NCBI GenBank assembly: GCA_021325145.1 | Contig: JAJPHR010000049.1 | Location: 62,001-126,000 of the forward strand | DNA from: Verrucomicrobiota bacterium | Lineage (GTDB): Bacteria; Verrucomicrobiota; Verrucomicrobiia; Limisphaerales; Pedosphaeraceae | DNA: 64,000 nucleotides | Direction of reading: 5' to 3' | Shown: positions 41,186-52,600 of the stretch, piece after piece | How the letters are laid out: each line of letters begins with the position of its first letter | How positions within the stretch are numbered: the first letter of the stretch is position 1 | Notes under the pieces: generated by a model | Database searches by the model: none | What the model was told of the DNA's origin: nothing | The model's input: the letters and a program-made list of their open reading frames with translations, nothing else | Program-made: the position numbers and the translations under genes

Positions 41186-41851
41186 ATGAAGAAAGCGCGC
41201 GCCATTGATGACTTGTTGAAGGTGATGGCGAAACTGCGGTCGCCCAAGGGTTGTCCATGGGACCGCGAGCAGGACCATCGTTCGCTGCGCTGGCACGCGG
41301 TTGAGGAAGTCTATGAGTTGATGGATGCCATCGAAGCGGGCGACGATCATGAGATGGCCGAGGAACTGGGAGATTTGTTATTGCAGGTCGTGTTCCATTG
41401 CCAACTGGCGAGCGAGCGGAGGGCGTTCGATTTTGAAAAAGTCACGCGGCACATCGTGGACAAACTGATTCGCCGCCATCCGCATGTCTTTGGTAATTCC
41501 AAAGCGAAGACGGTGGAAGCGGTCTGGGCGCAATGGGAGCAAATCAAGAAGGCCGAGAAGAAAGGCACACGGCACGAACGCCCCTCCGCGCTGGACGGCA
41601 TCCCCAAACATCTGCCGAGCTTGATGCGCGTGGAAAAGCTGCTGAAAAAAGCGCGCAAGGCCGGTTTGCTTGACGAGCCTGCGAAAACTGCGATGAAACG
41701 AAACAAGGCCGCCGTGGGCAGGGACTTATTTGAACTGGCGCGGCGCGCGCATCAATCAGGTTGGTCGGCTGAGGAATTGTTGCGCGCGGAAATAAAAAAG
41801 CGGGAACGGGAGTTGAGGACGAAAGAAAACAGAATTGCACAAACACGATGA
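41186..41851 (+). CDS. mazG: MazG-type nucleoside triphosphate pyrophosphohydrolase
   Basis: A 221-residue house-cleaning enzyme that removes aberrant nucleoside triphosphates. It starts immediately after the proB stop. The MazG metal site is readable as Glu40-Glu41-x-x-Glu44 and Glu60-x-x-Asp63 (AEELGDLL). The second half (about 120-221) is a shorter, more basic region than the second domain of E. coli MazG. It may therefore be a one-domain enzyme with a degenerate second copy. Confidence 0.92.
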   Translation: MKKARAIDDLLKVMAKLRSPKGCPWDREQDHRSLRWHAVEEVYELMDAIEAGDDHEMAEELGDLLLQVVFHCQLASERRAFDFEKVTRHIVDKLIRRHPHVFGNSKAKTVEAVWAQWEQIKKAEKKGTRHERPSALDGIPKHLPSLMRVEKLLKKARKAGLLDEPAKTAMKRNKAAVGRDLFELARRAHQSGWSAEELLRAEIKKRERELRTKENRIAQTR

Positions 41852-41869
41852 TTTCGAAGTCTTTCTACG

Positions 41870-41920
41870 AGCTTGACGAGGCGGTAACCTTGCCGGCTAA
41901 AGTCGGGACTCCAAACTTCG
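41870..41920 (+). repeat. partial copy of the dispersed repeat
   Basis: CCGGCTAAAGTCGGGACTCC, followed by AAACTTCGG, matches the right end of copy B at 31264-31292 with few differences. The left boundary is not recognisable. It lies between mazG and the metallohydrolase gene. Confidence 0.5.
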
Positions 41921-41954
41921 GAGCGCGGCGGCATGCGTTTTTTCGTCAACCAGA

Positions 41955-42692
41955 ATGACTCCTGCTGTTCAACCCAGCGGTGTTGCCCGAGGCTCGCCAG
42001 CCGGTGAATTCCTCGACGCGGGCGAGCGCAGAATTCCGATGATGTTTGTTCGCAGCCATCGGGCGCGCCGTTATATCCTTCGGTTGCACCCGGAAGGATG
42101 GGCGCGGGTGACGGTTCCACGCGGCGGTTCGGCGGCTGAGGCCCGCCGTTTCGCGGAAAGACACACGGGCTGGCTCAAACGCCAGTTGGAACGACTCGCC
42201 GCGCATCCGCCCCAGCGAAAGGAATGGCTGGTCGGCACGGAGATTCTTTTTCGGGGCGAATCCGTGAAAATCGAAACAGTTGCGCCCGAATCGAATGGTT
42301 TGGTCCGGGTCGGCGGCGAAGAGGTTTCAACTGGGGTGGCCACCGGCGATCTGCGTCCTGCGATCGAAAGACATCTCTGGAAGCTGGCGGCGAAGGAACT
42401 GCCGCCGAAGGTCCTGAAATACGCCGCGCTTCACCAATTGACCGTGCATCGGGTGACGGTTCGCAACCAAAGATCGCGGTGGGGTTCGTGCTCGCGGCGG
42501 GGAACGGTTTCGCTGAATTGGCGGATCATCCAGGCGCCGCCGTTCGTGCGCGATTACCTGATTTTGCATGAGCTGATGCACCTTCGGCAAATGAACCATT
42601 CCTCCCGCTTCTGGCGCGAAGTCGGGCGCGTTTGTCCGGACTACAGGACGGCAGAGCGGTGGCTGAACGAGCATGCGAGTCTGCTGAAATAG
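41955..42692 (+). CDS. YgjP/SprT-like zinc metallohydrolase (DUF45)
   Basis: A 245-residue protein of the YgjP-like (DUF45) family. The zinc site is HELMH (His205, Glu206, His209) with a further His215 in MNHSSRFW. The preceding NQRSRWGSCSRRGTVSLNWRII is the family hallmark. Residues before about 29 are not typical, and ATGs at 42039 and 42042 are alternative starts. It is often annotated as a metal-dependent hydrolase. The substrate is unknown. Confidence 0.88.
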   Translation: MTPAVQPSGVARGSPAGEFLDAGERRIPMMFVRSHRARRYILRLHPEGWARVTVPRGGSAAEARRFAERHTGWLKRQLERLAAHPPQRKEWLVGTEILFRGESVKIETVAPESNGLVRVGGEEVSTGVATGDLRPAIERHLWKLAAKELPPKVLKYAALHQLTVHRVTVRNQRSRWGSCSRRGTVSLNWRIIQAPPFVRDYLILHELMHLRQMNHSSRFWREVGRVCPDYRTAERWLNEHASLLK

Positions 42693-42868
42693 GCTCTGCT
42701 GCTGCGGATTGCGTGGATTTTTGAACCCGCTGCTGCCCAAATAAAAACCGCCTGCATAGACCTTGACGTGTTTAATGAGTAACACAACACTGTCAAGGGT
42801 TCCCGGTGGTCCGGCTCGAATCAGAAGTGCCGACGATAACTTGCTGATCCAAAGTTTTGAAAATTTGC

Positions 42869-44941
42869 ATGAATAAGTTGAAGTGTCTTCTCGGCGGTCT
42901 GGCTGCAACGAGTGTTGCGGCGCTCAATTTGAATAACTCCATGGCGGCAGAGACGCCGCCCAAAGTCCCGCGCTTCTCGGTTGAATACATGGATCGATCA
43001 GTTGATCCGGGCACGGACTTTTACCGCTACGCCTGCGGAACGTGGTTGAAGGAAAACCCGGTGCCGGCGGACAAGTCGCGCTGGGGCGGTTTCGGCCAGT
43101 TGCAGGAGCGGAACTGGTTTTTGATCCATCAATTGCTCGAGTCGGCGGCTCATCCCACACCGGATCCAAACCAGGGCGGCGATAAAAAAAGAGCGGAAGT
43201 GATCCAAAAAGTTGGCGACTTCTATAAATCAGCCATGGACACCAACCGCCTCGAAAGTCTCGGATTCAAGCCGCTCAAGGCTGATTTAAAGCGGATCGAT
43301 TCGGTAAAATCGCGCGAGGAGTTGTTGCGATTGCTGGCGGAGTTCCATGAACGTGGCGTCGGCGGATTTTTTGGGGCGGGCGTATCACCCGATGCGAAAA
43401 ATAGCGAGGTCTACGCCTTCGAACTTGGGCAGGGTGGTTTGGGATTGCCGGATCGCGATTATTATCTGAGCGATGGTTTTACCAAACAGCGCGACGCTTA
43501 CGTGGTTCATATCACGAAGATGTTCACGCTGCTCGGCGAAAAACCGGAGGAAGCGAAAGCTCATGCGGCGACGATTCTTGATGTGGAAACAGCGCTCGCC
43601 AAAGCCAGCAAGTCGCGGGTCGATCTGCGTGATCCCGTTGCCAATTACCACAAGGTCACCACCGCCAGCCTGGCGGAGAATTATCCCGACCTCCCTTTGA
43701 AGTTTTATATGATGGAGTCAGGGTTGGAAAAGGTTCCGGACTTGATCGTCGGGCAGCCTGAGTTCTTTGCGGCCCTGGACAAACTGGTCAAGGACCGGCC
43801 GCTGGAGGATTGGAAGGTTTATCTGCGCTGGCATTTGGTCACTGCGGCCGCGCCCTTTCTGCAGGCGGCGGCGGAGGACGAAGATTTTGCTTTTTACGGC
43901 ACGGTATTGCGCGGGCAGCCCACCCAGGAACCGCGCTGGCAGCGCGCCGCGAAAGTGATCGACTCCCACATCGGCGAGGCGCTGGGGCAGCTTTTCGTCG
44001 AGAAATATTACCCTCCCACCGCCCGCGCCCGCATGAATGAGTTGGTGGAGAACTTGAAAGCCGTGTTTCGCGACCGGTTGAAGAAGGTTGATTGGATGAC
44101 CGATGAAACCAGGTCGAAGGCGCTGGCGAAGTTCGATCTGTTCACCCAAAAAATCGGTTATCCCGACAAATTCCGGGATTATTCGAAGGTAAAAATTCGC
44201 AGTGATGATTTTCTCGGGAACGTGCAGCGGGCGGAGATCTTCGAATCCAGGCGCGAACTCGCGCGCGTCGGCAAGCCCGTCGACAAGACGGAGTGGCACA
44301 TGACGCCGCCGACGGTGAACGCTTATTTCAATCCGTTGCAGAACGAGATCGTTTTTCCCGCCGGCATCCTGCAACCGCCGTTCTTCGATGTGGAAATGGA
44401 CGACGCGGTCAACTACGGCGCCATCGGCGTGGTGATCGGGCACGAGATCACCCACGGCTACGACGACCAGGGCCGCAAGTATGACGCGCACGGAAACTTG
44501 AACGATTGGTGGACCGAAGCCGACGCGAAGGCTTTCGATGAACGCGCGCAAAAGGTGGTGGACCAATATAACGCCTACGAACCGCTGCCCGATGTCCACG
44601 TCAATGGCCGGTTGACCCTGGGCGAAAACCTGGCCGATCTTGGCGGCACGAGCATTGCCTTCGAAGCACTACAACGCGCGCTGGCCAAGGATCCGTCCAA
44701 ACGCAAAGTGATCGATGGGTTCACGCCGGAGCAACGGTTCTTCCTTTCGCTGTCCCAGGTCTGGCGGACGAACATTCGCGAAGCGGAAGCGCGCCGGCTG
44801 GTCACGGTGGACCCGCACAGCCCCGGACAATTCCGCGCCATCGGACCGCACGTGAACCAACCGGCGTTCTACGAAGCCTTCGGCATCAAGGAAGGCACGC
44901 CCATGTGGCGCGCGCCCGAGTTGCGGGCGAAGATTTGGTAG
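42869..44941 (+). CDS. M13-family (neprilysin-like) zinc metallopeptidase
   Basis: An exported zinc endopeptidase of 690 residues from the ATG at 42869. A TTG at 42857 is a possible alternative. A signal peptide (about 1-25) is followed by the M13 N-terminal domain (DRSVDPGTDFYRYACGTWL). The catalytic domain has NAYFNPLQNEIVFPAGILQPPFF, the zinc motif HEITH (His525, Glu526, His529) and ENLADLGG (Glu586). The C-terminal end, GTPMWRAPELRAKIW, is a variant of the usual W-ending tail. It would cut small peptides in the periplasm. Confidence 0.93.
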   Translation: MNKLKCLLGGLAATSVAALNLNNSMAAETPPKVPRFSVEYMDRSVDPGTDFYRYACGTWLKENPVPADKSRWGGFGQLQERNWFLIHQLLESAAHPTPDPNQGGDKKRAEVIQKVGDFYKSAMDTNRLESLGFKPLKADLKRIDSVKSREELLRLLAEFHERGVGGFFGAGVSPDAKNSEVYAFELGQGGLGLPDRDYYLSDGFTKQRDAYVVHITKMFTLLGEKPEEAKAHAATILDVETALAKASKSRVDLRDPVANYHKVTTASLAENYPDLPLKFYMMESGLEKVPDLIVGQPEFFAALDKLVKDRPLEDWKVYLRWHLVTAAAPFLQAAAEDEDFAFYGTVLRGQPTQEPRWQRAAKVIDSHIGEALGQLFVEKYYPPTARARMNELVENLKAVFRDRLKKVDWMTDETRSKALAKFDLFTQKIGYPDKFRDYSKVKIRSDDFLGNVQRAEIFESRRELARVGKPVDKTEWHMTPPTVNAYFNPLQNEIVFPAGILQPPFFDVEMDDAVNYGAIGVVIGHEITHGYDDQGRKYDAHGNLNDWWTEADAKAFDERAQKVVDQYNAYEPLPDVHVNGRLTLGENLADLGGTSIAFEALQRALAKDPSKRKVIDGFTPEQRFFLSLSQVWRTNIREAEARRLVTVDPHSPGQFRAIGPHVNQPAFYEAFGIKEGTPMWRAPELRAKIW

Positions 44942-44986
44942 GGCGGCTATCTGGAACCTCCCTGCTGTTTGGGGTGCAACTTGAAA

Positions 44987-45037
44987 CAACCACCATCGGT
45001 GGAAACGGCTCGTCTCACCCCGGCGGCATGGTGGTTG
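44987..45037. terminator. hairpin after the M13 peptidase gene
   Basis: CAACCACCAT (44987-44996) and ATGGTGGTTG (45028-45037) are perfect 10-base arms, 45 bases after the stop codon. GAGTTTGGTGTTTTGG follows, resembling the CACCAA repeat family. It could serve as a terminator. Confidence 0.5.
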
Positions 45038-45097
45038 GAGTTTGGTGTTTTGGATTCGACTTCGAGCGGCACTAATGGTTAAGTACACGGACAGCTT

Positions 45098-46207
45098 ATG
45101 ACAGACCCACGTTACGGCAAATTGGCGAAATTACTCGTCGGATATTCCCTGGAAGTCAAACGCGGCGAGCGCGTCCTGTTGGACATGTTCGATGTGCCGG
45201 ATGAATTCTCCGTCGAACTCATGCGGGCGGTGCGGGCCGTGGGCGCGACGCCTTTGATCGAAATCCGGCACAGCCGCATTACGCGCGAAATCCTCCGGGA
45301 AACCGATGGGAAACATGCCGCGCTGGTCCGCGATGTGGAGCTCTTTCGCATGAAAAAGATGGACGGCTACATCGCCGTCCGCGGCAGCGCCAACGCCAAT
45401 GAAGCGGCGGATGTTCCCGCCGACCGCATGGCGCAGTACGCGCGCGCGTTAAGGCCCGTGCTGAACCATCGCATCAACAAGACACGCTGGGTCGTATTGC
45501 GCTGGCCCACCCCGAGCATGGCCCAGGGCGCGAACATGAGCACCGAGGCGTTCGAAAATCTGTACTTCGACGTCTGCACCATGAACTATCGCAAGATGGC
45601 CAAAGCGATGGCGCCGCTCGAGCGGCGGATGAAACGGGCCAATCGCGTCCACCTCAAAGGCCCGGGCACCGACCTCACTTTCAGCATCAAGGGAATCGGC
45701 GCGAAGATGTGCCGGGGTGACCACAACATCCCCGATGGAGAGGTCTTTTCCTGCCCGGTGAAAGATTCGGTCAACGGCCAGATCACTTTCAACACCCCCA
45801 CGATTTATTCGGGAACCAAGTTCGAGAATGTCCATCTGGAGTTCAAGGCTGGCAAAATCATCAAAGCGACTTCCAGCAATACGAAAAAGCTGAATGAAAT
45901 CCTCGATACCGATGCGGGCGCGCGTTACATCGGCGAGTTCTCGCTTGGTTTCAATCCGTACATTCTCGATCCGATGTGCGACATTTTGTTCGATGAGAAG
46001 ATCGCCGGTTCGCTGCACTTCACGCCGGGGCTGGCCTACGAGGTTTGCGACAACGGGAACCGTTCGGCCGTGCATTGGGACATGGTGCTGATCCAGCGCC
46101 CCGAATGGGGCGGCGGCGAGATATGGTTTGACGGAACACTTATCCGCAAGGACGGCATGTTTGTGCCGAAGGATTTGAAAGGATTGAATCCGGAGAATTT
46201 AAAGTAG
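45098..46207 (+). CDS. M29-type aminopeptidase
   Basis: A 369-residue protein resembling the thermophilic aminopeptidase T (M29) family, dinuclear metallo-exopeptidases of the cytoplasm. The N-terminal part ([17 protein letters not shown]) and the metal-binding half ([42 protein letters not shown]) match the family. There is no signal peptide. Metal ligands are assigned only by family resemblance. It is preceded by a 156-base gap holding a hairpin. Confidence 0.88.
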   Translation: MTDPRYGKLAKLLVGYSLEVKRGERVLLDMFDVPDEFSVELMRAVRAVGATPLIEIRHSRITREILRETDGKHAALVRDVELFRMKKMDGYIAVRGSANANEAADVPADRMAQYARALRPVLNHRINKTRWVVLRWPTPSMAQGANMSTEAFENLYFDVCTMNYRKMAKAMAPLERRMKRANRVHLKGPGTDLTFSIKGIGAKMCRGDHNIPDGEVFSCPVKDSVNGQITFNTPTIYSGTKFENVHLEFKAGKIIKATSSNTKKLNEILDTDAGARYIGEFSLGFNPYILDPMCDILFDEKIAGSLHFTPGLAYEVCDNGNRSAVHWDMVLIQRPEWGGGEIWFDGTLIRKDGMFVPKDLKGLNPENLK

Positions 46208-46604
46208 ACCAGGCACCGCCGCGCTTTGTTACTTCATGAGGCCAGCGCTTCCGGTTAGGACGCACTGCCGCGCATCCGGGGTTGCCCGAATGGCAGAGTG
46301 CTCAAATTCACCCCGGCCGAGCGTAAAAACTGGCATCGCTTACCATCACTTAGCTCAGCATAGCGTCAGCTGGCGCTATGAGCTCCTTTCCCGGCTTCGA
46401 ACTTCTAATTTGGATCTCGGATTTCATAGAACCCCAGCTTTGGACCTTGGACCTTGGGCTTTGCACTTACCTCCCCTCTCAGGAGACCAGACCTTGACAT
46501 CTGTATCACTACGGAGGCTTTCTCGGCATTTGGGTTTAGGATTTTTTAGAATTTTTGACTCGCCTTTAGGCCAGCGCCCCCTAGGATGGGCTTTATTTCA
46601 GCTT
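46208..46604. other. 397-base region upstream of the giant secreted protein
   Basis: No separate gene is seen. The frame of the next gene is open back to 46236, but its translation there looks non-coding. The DNA contains TTGGACC direct repeats near 46440-46460 and a TTGACA at about 46494 without a convincing -10 box. Confidence 0.45.
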
Positions 46605-49600
46605 ATGAAAATCCCACGCGTGGTTGATCCTTTTCGGTTGGCCTTATTTCTCTGTGCCATGATGGTCAGCCACGCTCTACTCGCCTCTACGAATAACAGC
46701 TTGCTTTGCAACGGGAGCACCCAGTATGTGAGCGTGCCGGCCAACACGAATCTGACGCCCACGCCGCTCACCTTCGAGGCCTGGGTCAATCCCTCCGTCG
46801 CGACCTGCAATACCATCCTCTCCCGCGGGGACGGCGGCGGCCAAAGCGATTTCATATTCACGGTTGGCTACAACGGCTCGTTCTGCGGTGTCATGAACGC
46901 GGCTTTTTGGGGAGCCGGCGCCTGGGACGCCTCGGCCTCGGTCATTCCTCTCAATGCCTGGACGCATGTGGCCGTGACCTTCGATGGCACCAACAAGCAG
47001 TTTTATCTCAACGGCGCACTCGATAGAATCGTGGCGCGCCCCGGGACACTCTACCAGAGCGGCACGGCCATGTACCTCGGGCGGCAGGGCACGAATTGTA
47101 ATTGCAACTCTTTCCATGGTCTCTTGGGCGAAGTGCGGATCTGGAATACAATACGCACGCCCAGTGAAATCACCGCCGACATGGCTTTTAGTTCCGGTGC
47201 CCAGCCGGGTTTGGTGGCCTACTATCCTCTCGACGAAGGCAGCGGCACCAACGCCTTCGACGCTTCCGGCAATGGCAACGACGGCACTCTCAACGGTGGC
47301 GCGACCTGGGCAAATTCCGGGCCGCCCGCCAGCCCGCCGCCGATTTCGTTGGGCGGCACAAACTTCCTGTTGGGCCCGGCAGCCGGCACGGCCAGCGTCA
47401 ATCTGTCCGTCAGCATCGGTGCGAGCGCAACCAACAACGCGCCGTGGCTGCACGCGAGCCCCACGAACAAAAGCGGTTTCAACCTCCTGTTCAATCTTGA
47501 TGCGAACACCGGATTGACGCGTACCGGCACCCTCACCATCGCCGGCCAGACGGTCACGGTGCAGCAGGCCGGTTCTGGTTACGTGGCGGCTTCGGGGCTG
47601 GCCACTCTGGTTGCCTCGGGCACCAATAGTCCGCAGGGCCTGGCGATGGATGGTATCGGTAATGTTTACTTTGCGGACTCAGGCTCGGGTGCAATCAAGA
47701 AATGGGTGGCGGCGAGCAACTCCGTCGTCACGCTCGTCTCCACGGGCCTGGCATCGCCCAATGCCGTGGCGCTGGATGGGGCGGGGAATATCTATATCTG
47801 CGACCAAGGGCACCAGGCGATCAAGGAGTTAGTCCTGTCGAATAACACAGTAATCACCCTGGTTTCCACGGGCCTGACCATCCCGGCAGGCCTGGCCGTT
47901 GACAGGGCGGGAAATGTGCTTATCGGGGATGCGCGCAGCAATGTGGTAAAATTGTGGAACACCGCGACGAACGGGCTAAGCACGCTCTTCTCCCTCACAA
48001 GTCCTTTTGGCGTCACCGTGGATGCGTCGGGCGTTGTCTATGTTGCCAATGGCGGCGGGGTGTGGAAGTGGACTGCGGCCAGCGGGCTTTCCCAGGTGGT
48101 CCCGTCGTCTGTTCACGCGATTGCCGTTGCTGTGGATGGCGGAGGCAATGTTTATTTTGCGGACAATTTTACGCATACCGTTGGAGAGTGGATCGCGGCG
48201 AGCAACATCGTGGTCACCCTCGCCAGTACCCAGAACGGCCCTACCGGCCTGGCGTTGGATCCGGCGGGCAATCTGTTCTCCGCGCAAACGGTGACCAACG
48301 TCCTTGAGGAACTGCCGCATGCCTTCGTAAATGCGACGCCGAAAATCGAGATTGCCGGGGTGGGTAACGACACGTTGCCCGTGGTGGTGCCGTCCACCGC
48401 AAGCCTGCTTCCCAACTACTTTCCCACCAGCAGCCAGCCTTGGGTAACCGTTACCGGGTTTACGAACGGGATCGTGAGTTTTTCCTACACCGAAAATGGC
48501 GCCATTTCCGGCATCGCCTACCTCAACGTCCTGGGCCAACCCGTTGAGGTCATACAAATGGATGGCTACAGCTTCAGAGGCAATGGCACCAATCAGTACG
48601 TGTCCGTGCCGGCCAACCCCAGTTTCACACCCACTCAGCTCACCTTTGAGGCCTGGGTCAATCCCTCCGCCGCGACCTGCAATACCATCCTCTCCCGCGG
48701 AGATGGCAGTAACGGAGGCCTCACCGATTATATTTTCGACGTCGGTTATGATGGGGCAACCTGCGGAGTTATGAAAATGGGATTTTTCGGAGTGGGCGTC
48801 TGGGACGCTTCGGCCTCGACCATTCCACTCAACACCTGGACGCATGTCGCGGTGACCTTTGATGGCACCAATAAGCAGTTTTACATCAATGGCATGCTCG
48901 ACCGCACCGCGCCTCGTCCCGGCCTGCTCTACCAGAGCGGCTCCGCTCTTTATATTGGCCGCCAGGGCTCCAGTTGCAATTGCAACTACTTCAATGGCGC
49001 GTTGGCCGAAGTGCGGATTTGGGACACGGTTCGCTCCGCCAGTCAAATCGCCGCCGATATGAGCTATTCCTCAGGCGCCCAACCGGGGTTGGCCGCCTAT
49101 TATCATTTCAACGAAGGCAGCGGCGTCAATGCTATGGACGCTTCCGGCCAAGGCCATAACGGCCTGGTTGCGCTCGGCACCAGTTGGACCAACTCCGTCC
49201 CGACGTTCCCCGGGTGGCTGACGGCGACGAACCTTGTCGAAGCACCGGCCGCCGGGACCGATAGTGTCTTTGTTTCGGTCTTTGCTGGGTGGATTGCTAC
49301 CAATAACGCGTCCTGGTTGCACCTGAGCCCAACCAATCAAAGCGGGATGGGCGCCGCCAGGGTCACCTTCAGCTTCGATGGCAACACCGGCGCAACCCGC
49401 ACCGGCACGCTCACCATCGCCGACCAGACGCTCACGGTCACTCAAGCGGGCTCCAACTATGTCGCTGCCCCGGCGCCGGTCGCCCCGCTTGTGGCTTCGG
49501 GCTTAAACGATCCTTGGGGCATGGCCGTGGATCGGGCCGGCAACGTCTATTTCGCCGATTTACTAAATAATGCCCTGAAGGAATGGCTGGCGGCGAGCAA

Positions 49601-52600
49601 CACGGTGATCTCGCTGGTTTCGACTGGGCTCTCCTTCCCTTCTTACCCGGCCTTGGATACGGCAGGAAACGTGTATTTCTCCGATCGAGGTAACCATGCA
49701 CTGAAAGAATGGGTCGCGGCGAGCAACACCGTCGTCACGCTGGTGTCCTCAGGTTTGCAGAATCCAACGGGGGTGGCAGTGGACTTGGCAGGCAATGTCT
49801 ATGTAGCCGATTTTTCCGCCAACGCCCTGAAAGAGTGGGTTGCCGCCAACAACTCGCTCATCACGCTGGTTTCCTCCGGGTTGACCAATCCCGAGGGCGT
49901 GGCGGTGGATGTATTCGGGAACGTTTATGTCTGCAGTATTTACAACAACACCATTCAAGAGTGGCTCGCCGCCAGTAACACTCTTGTGACCTTGATCTCG
50001 TCGGGCCTGAACCAGCCCTATGGCGTGGCGCTGGATGTCATGGGCAATGTGTTTATTTCGGATACCGGCCATGCCGCGATCAAAGAGTGGATCGCCGCAA
50101 GCAACACGCTGACCACTCTTAGTTCCTCAGGCGTGGGCGCTCCTTCGGGCGTGGCCGTGGATGGCATGCGCGACGTCTATATCGCGGACTACAACAACCA
50201 GGCAATCAAGGTTTTACCGCGCGCCTTTTTAGACCCCACACCGAGGTTCGAACCCCGGTCCGCTGGCAGCGATGCCTTGCCGCCAGTGGTGCCGGTGACC
50301 GCAGAACAATTTCCCGCTTTCGCGCCGGTCAGCGACCAATCGTGGCTGACGCTCAATCGCGTGAGCAACGGCATCGTGAGTTTTGCTTTCAGCCAGAATA
50401 TTGGGCCCGCTCGCACAGCCCACGTTACCGTTCTTGGCCAGGATACCCTTATAACGCAAAGCTCCAGCTCCAGCTTGTTCTTCAATGGGACCAACCAATT
50501 TGTGACCGTGCCGGCCAGCCCCAGCCTGACGCCCACACCTGTGACCTTCGAGGCCTGGGTCAACCCGAGCGTGGCGACGTGCAACACTATCCTGTCTCGG
50601 GGCGACGGCGGGGGCTTCACCGATTACGTGTTGCAGATCGGTTATGATGGAACCAGCTGCAGTAGCATGAAATTGGGCTTTTTCGGCGCCGGCGGCTGGG
50701 ACTTTTCGGCCTCGTCCATTGCGCTCAACACCTGGACGCACGTGGCCGTGACGTACGATGGCGCCCAAAAGAAGTTTTATATCAATGGCCAACTGGACAG
50801 CACGGCAGATCGCGCCGGCTCACTCAACCAAAGCGGCACGAACATGTTCCTCGGACGCCAGGGCACGGTCTGCAACTGCAGTTACTTCAACGGGCAACTC
50901 GCGGAGGTGCGCCTCTGGAATGTCACGCGCTCCGCCAGCCAGGTCAGCGCCGACATGGGCTTCTTCCCGGGCCCGGAACGGGGCCTGGTGACCTACTATC
51001 ACCTCAACGAAGGCGGCGGCACGATCGCCAACGACGCCTCCGGCAACGGCCATAACGGCACCCTCAATTCCGGCGCCGGCTGGACCAATTCCCCGCCTCC
51101 GTTGCCCGGCATTCTGGGCGTAGCCGGCCTTGTGGAAGGGCCCGCCGCGGGAGTGGATAGTGTCGTGCTGTCAGACTTCGGCGGCTGGACCGTAACGAAC
51201 AACACCACCTGGCTGCAGTTGAACCCAGCCAACCCGAGCGGCTTCGGCAACACGAACCTTTTCTTCAATTTCTCCGCCAACACTGGGGCCACCCGCACCG
51301 GAACTCTTGGCATCGCGGGGCGGACGCTCAGCGTGACGCAAGCCGGGGCAGCCTACGTGGCGGCTCCGGCACCCGTCACCACGCTGGCGAACTCGGGTTC
51401 AAGTTTGTTCGACCCGGTGGGTGTGGCTGTGGATGGCGCGGGCAATGTCTTCACCGCGGACACCGGACACAACCTAATCAAGGAATGGCTGGCGGCAAGC
51501 AACGCGGTGATCTCGCTGGTTTCGACAGGGCTCGCCTCGCCTTTTTACCCAACCTTGGATGCGGCAGGAAACGTCTATTTCTCCGATCATAATCACGTTG
51601 CATTGAAAGAATGGGTCGCGGCGAGCAACACCGTCGTCACGCTGGTGTCCTCAGGTTTAGTGAGTCCTGCGGGGGTGGCAGTGGACTGGGCAGGCAATGT
51701 TTATGTAGCCGACGGCAACACCCTGAAAGAGTGGGTTGCCGCCAGCAACTCGCTCGTCACACTGGTTTCCTCCGGGTTGACCAATCCCATGGGTATAACG
51801 GTGGATGTCTCTGGGAACATCTACCTTGCCTGTCCTGGCAGTCACGCCATTTTCGAGTGGTTCTCAGCAAGTAACAGCCTCGTCACACTCGTTTCCTCCG
51901 GCCTTGGCCTGCCTTATGACGTGAAAGTGGATGGCGGCGGCAACCTGTATATTGCCGATCCAGGCGCCAATGCCATTTTGCAGTGGAGCCCCGCCGGCGG
52001 CACTCTGACCACCCTGGTTTCCTCGGGCCTGAAGAATCCGTTTGGCGTGGCGGTGGATGCAGCGGGGAATATCTATATTGCTGATTCCGGGAACAATGCC
52101 CTCAAAGAACTGCCGCGTGCCTTCGTGGACCCGACCCCCAAATTCGAAGCCCCCGGTGCCGGAAGCGATTTCTTGCCAGCGGTCCTGCCGGCAACCGCCG
52201 ACTTGCTCGCTCCCTTCGGCCCTGGCAGCGACCAGTCCTGGCTCACTATCAATGGCGCGTCCAACGACGTGGTGAGCTTTTCCTTCCCTCAAAACAGCGG
52301 CACGCTCCGAACCGCCCACGTCAACGTCCTCGGCCAAAGCGTCCCCATCACCCAATACGGCAGTATTGGTTTGGCGACAAGTCTGACCGGCGCGCAATTT
52401 CTCACGAACGGCTCGTTCCAATTTACCTTCACCAACCTCCCCGGCGGGACCTATACAGTTTTGGGCAGCACGAACATCTCCCTGCCGATCGCGCAATGGA
52501 CCCCGCTCGGCGCGCCCACTGAAAATCCTCCGGGTCAATATCAGTTCACCGACCCCGCCCCCACCAACTCGACGCTTTTCTATATCCTGCTCTCACCTTG

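Noticed and set aside
46236..46604. Upstream 123-codon extension of the giant protein frame
   Set aside because: The translation is low-complexity and unlike protein, and it would hide the obvious signal peptide that begins at 46605.
49480..50210. Regular ~120-base repeats that could suggest a CRISPR array
   Set aside because: They are coding NHL repeats in frame, with no conserved palindromic unit, no unique spacers and no cas genes.
50246..50262. GAGGTTCGAACCCCGG resembling a tRNA T arm
   Set aside because: No matching acceptor, D or anticodon arms surround it, and it lies inside the coding sequence of the giant protein.
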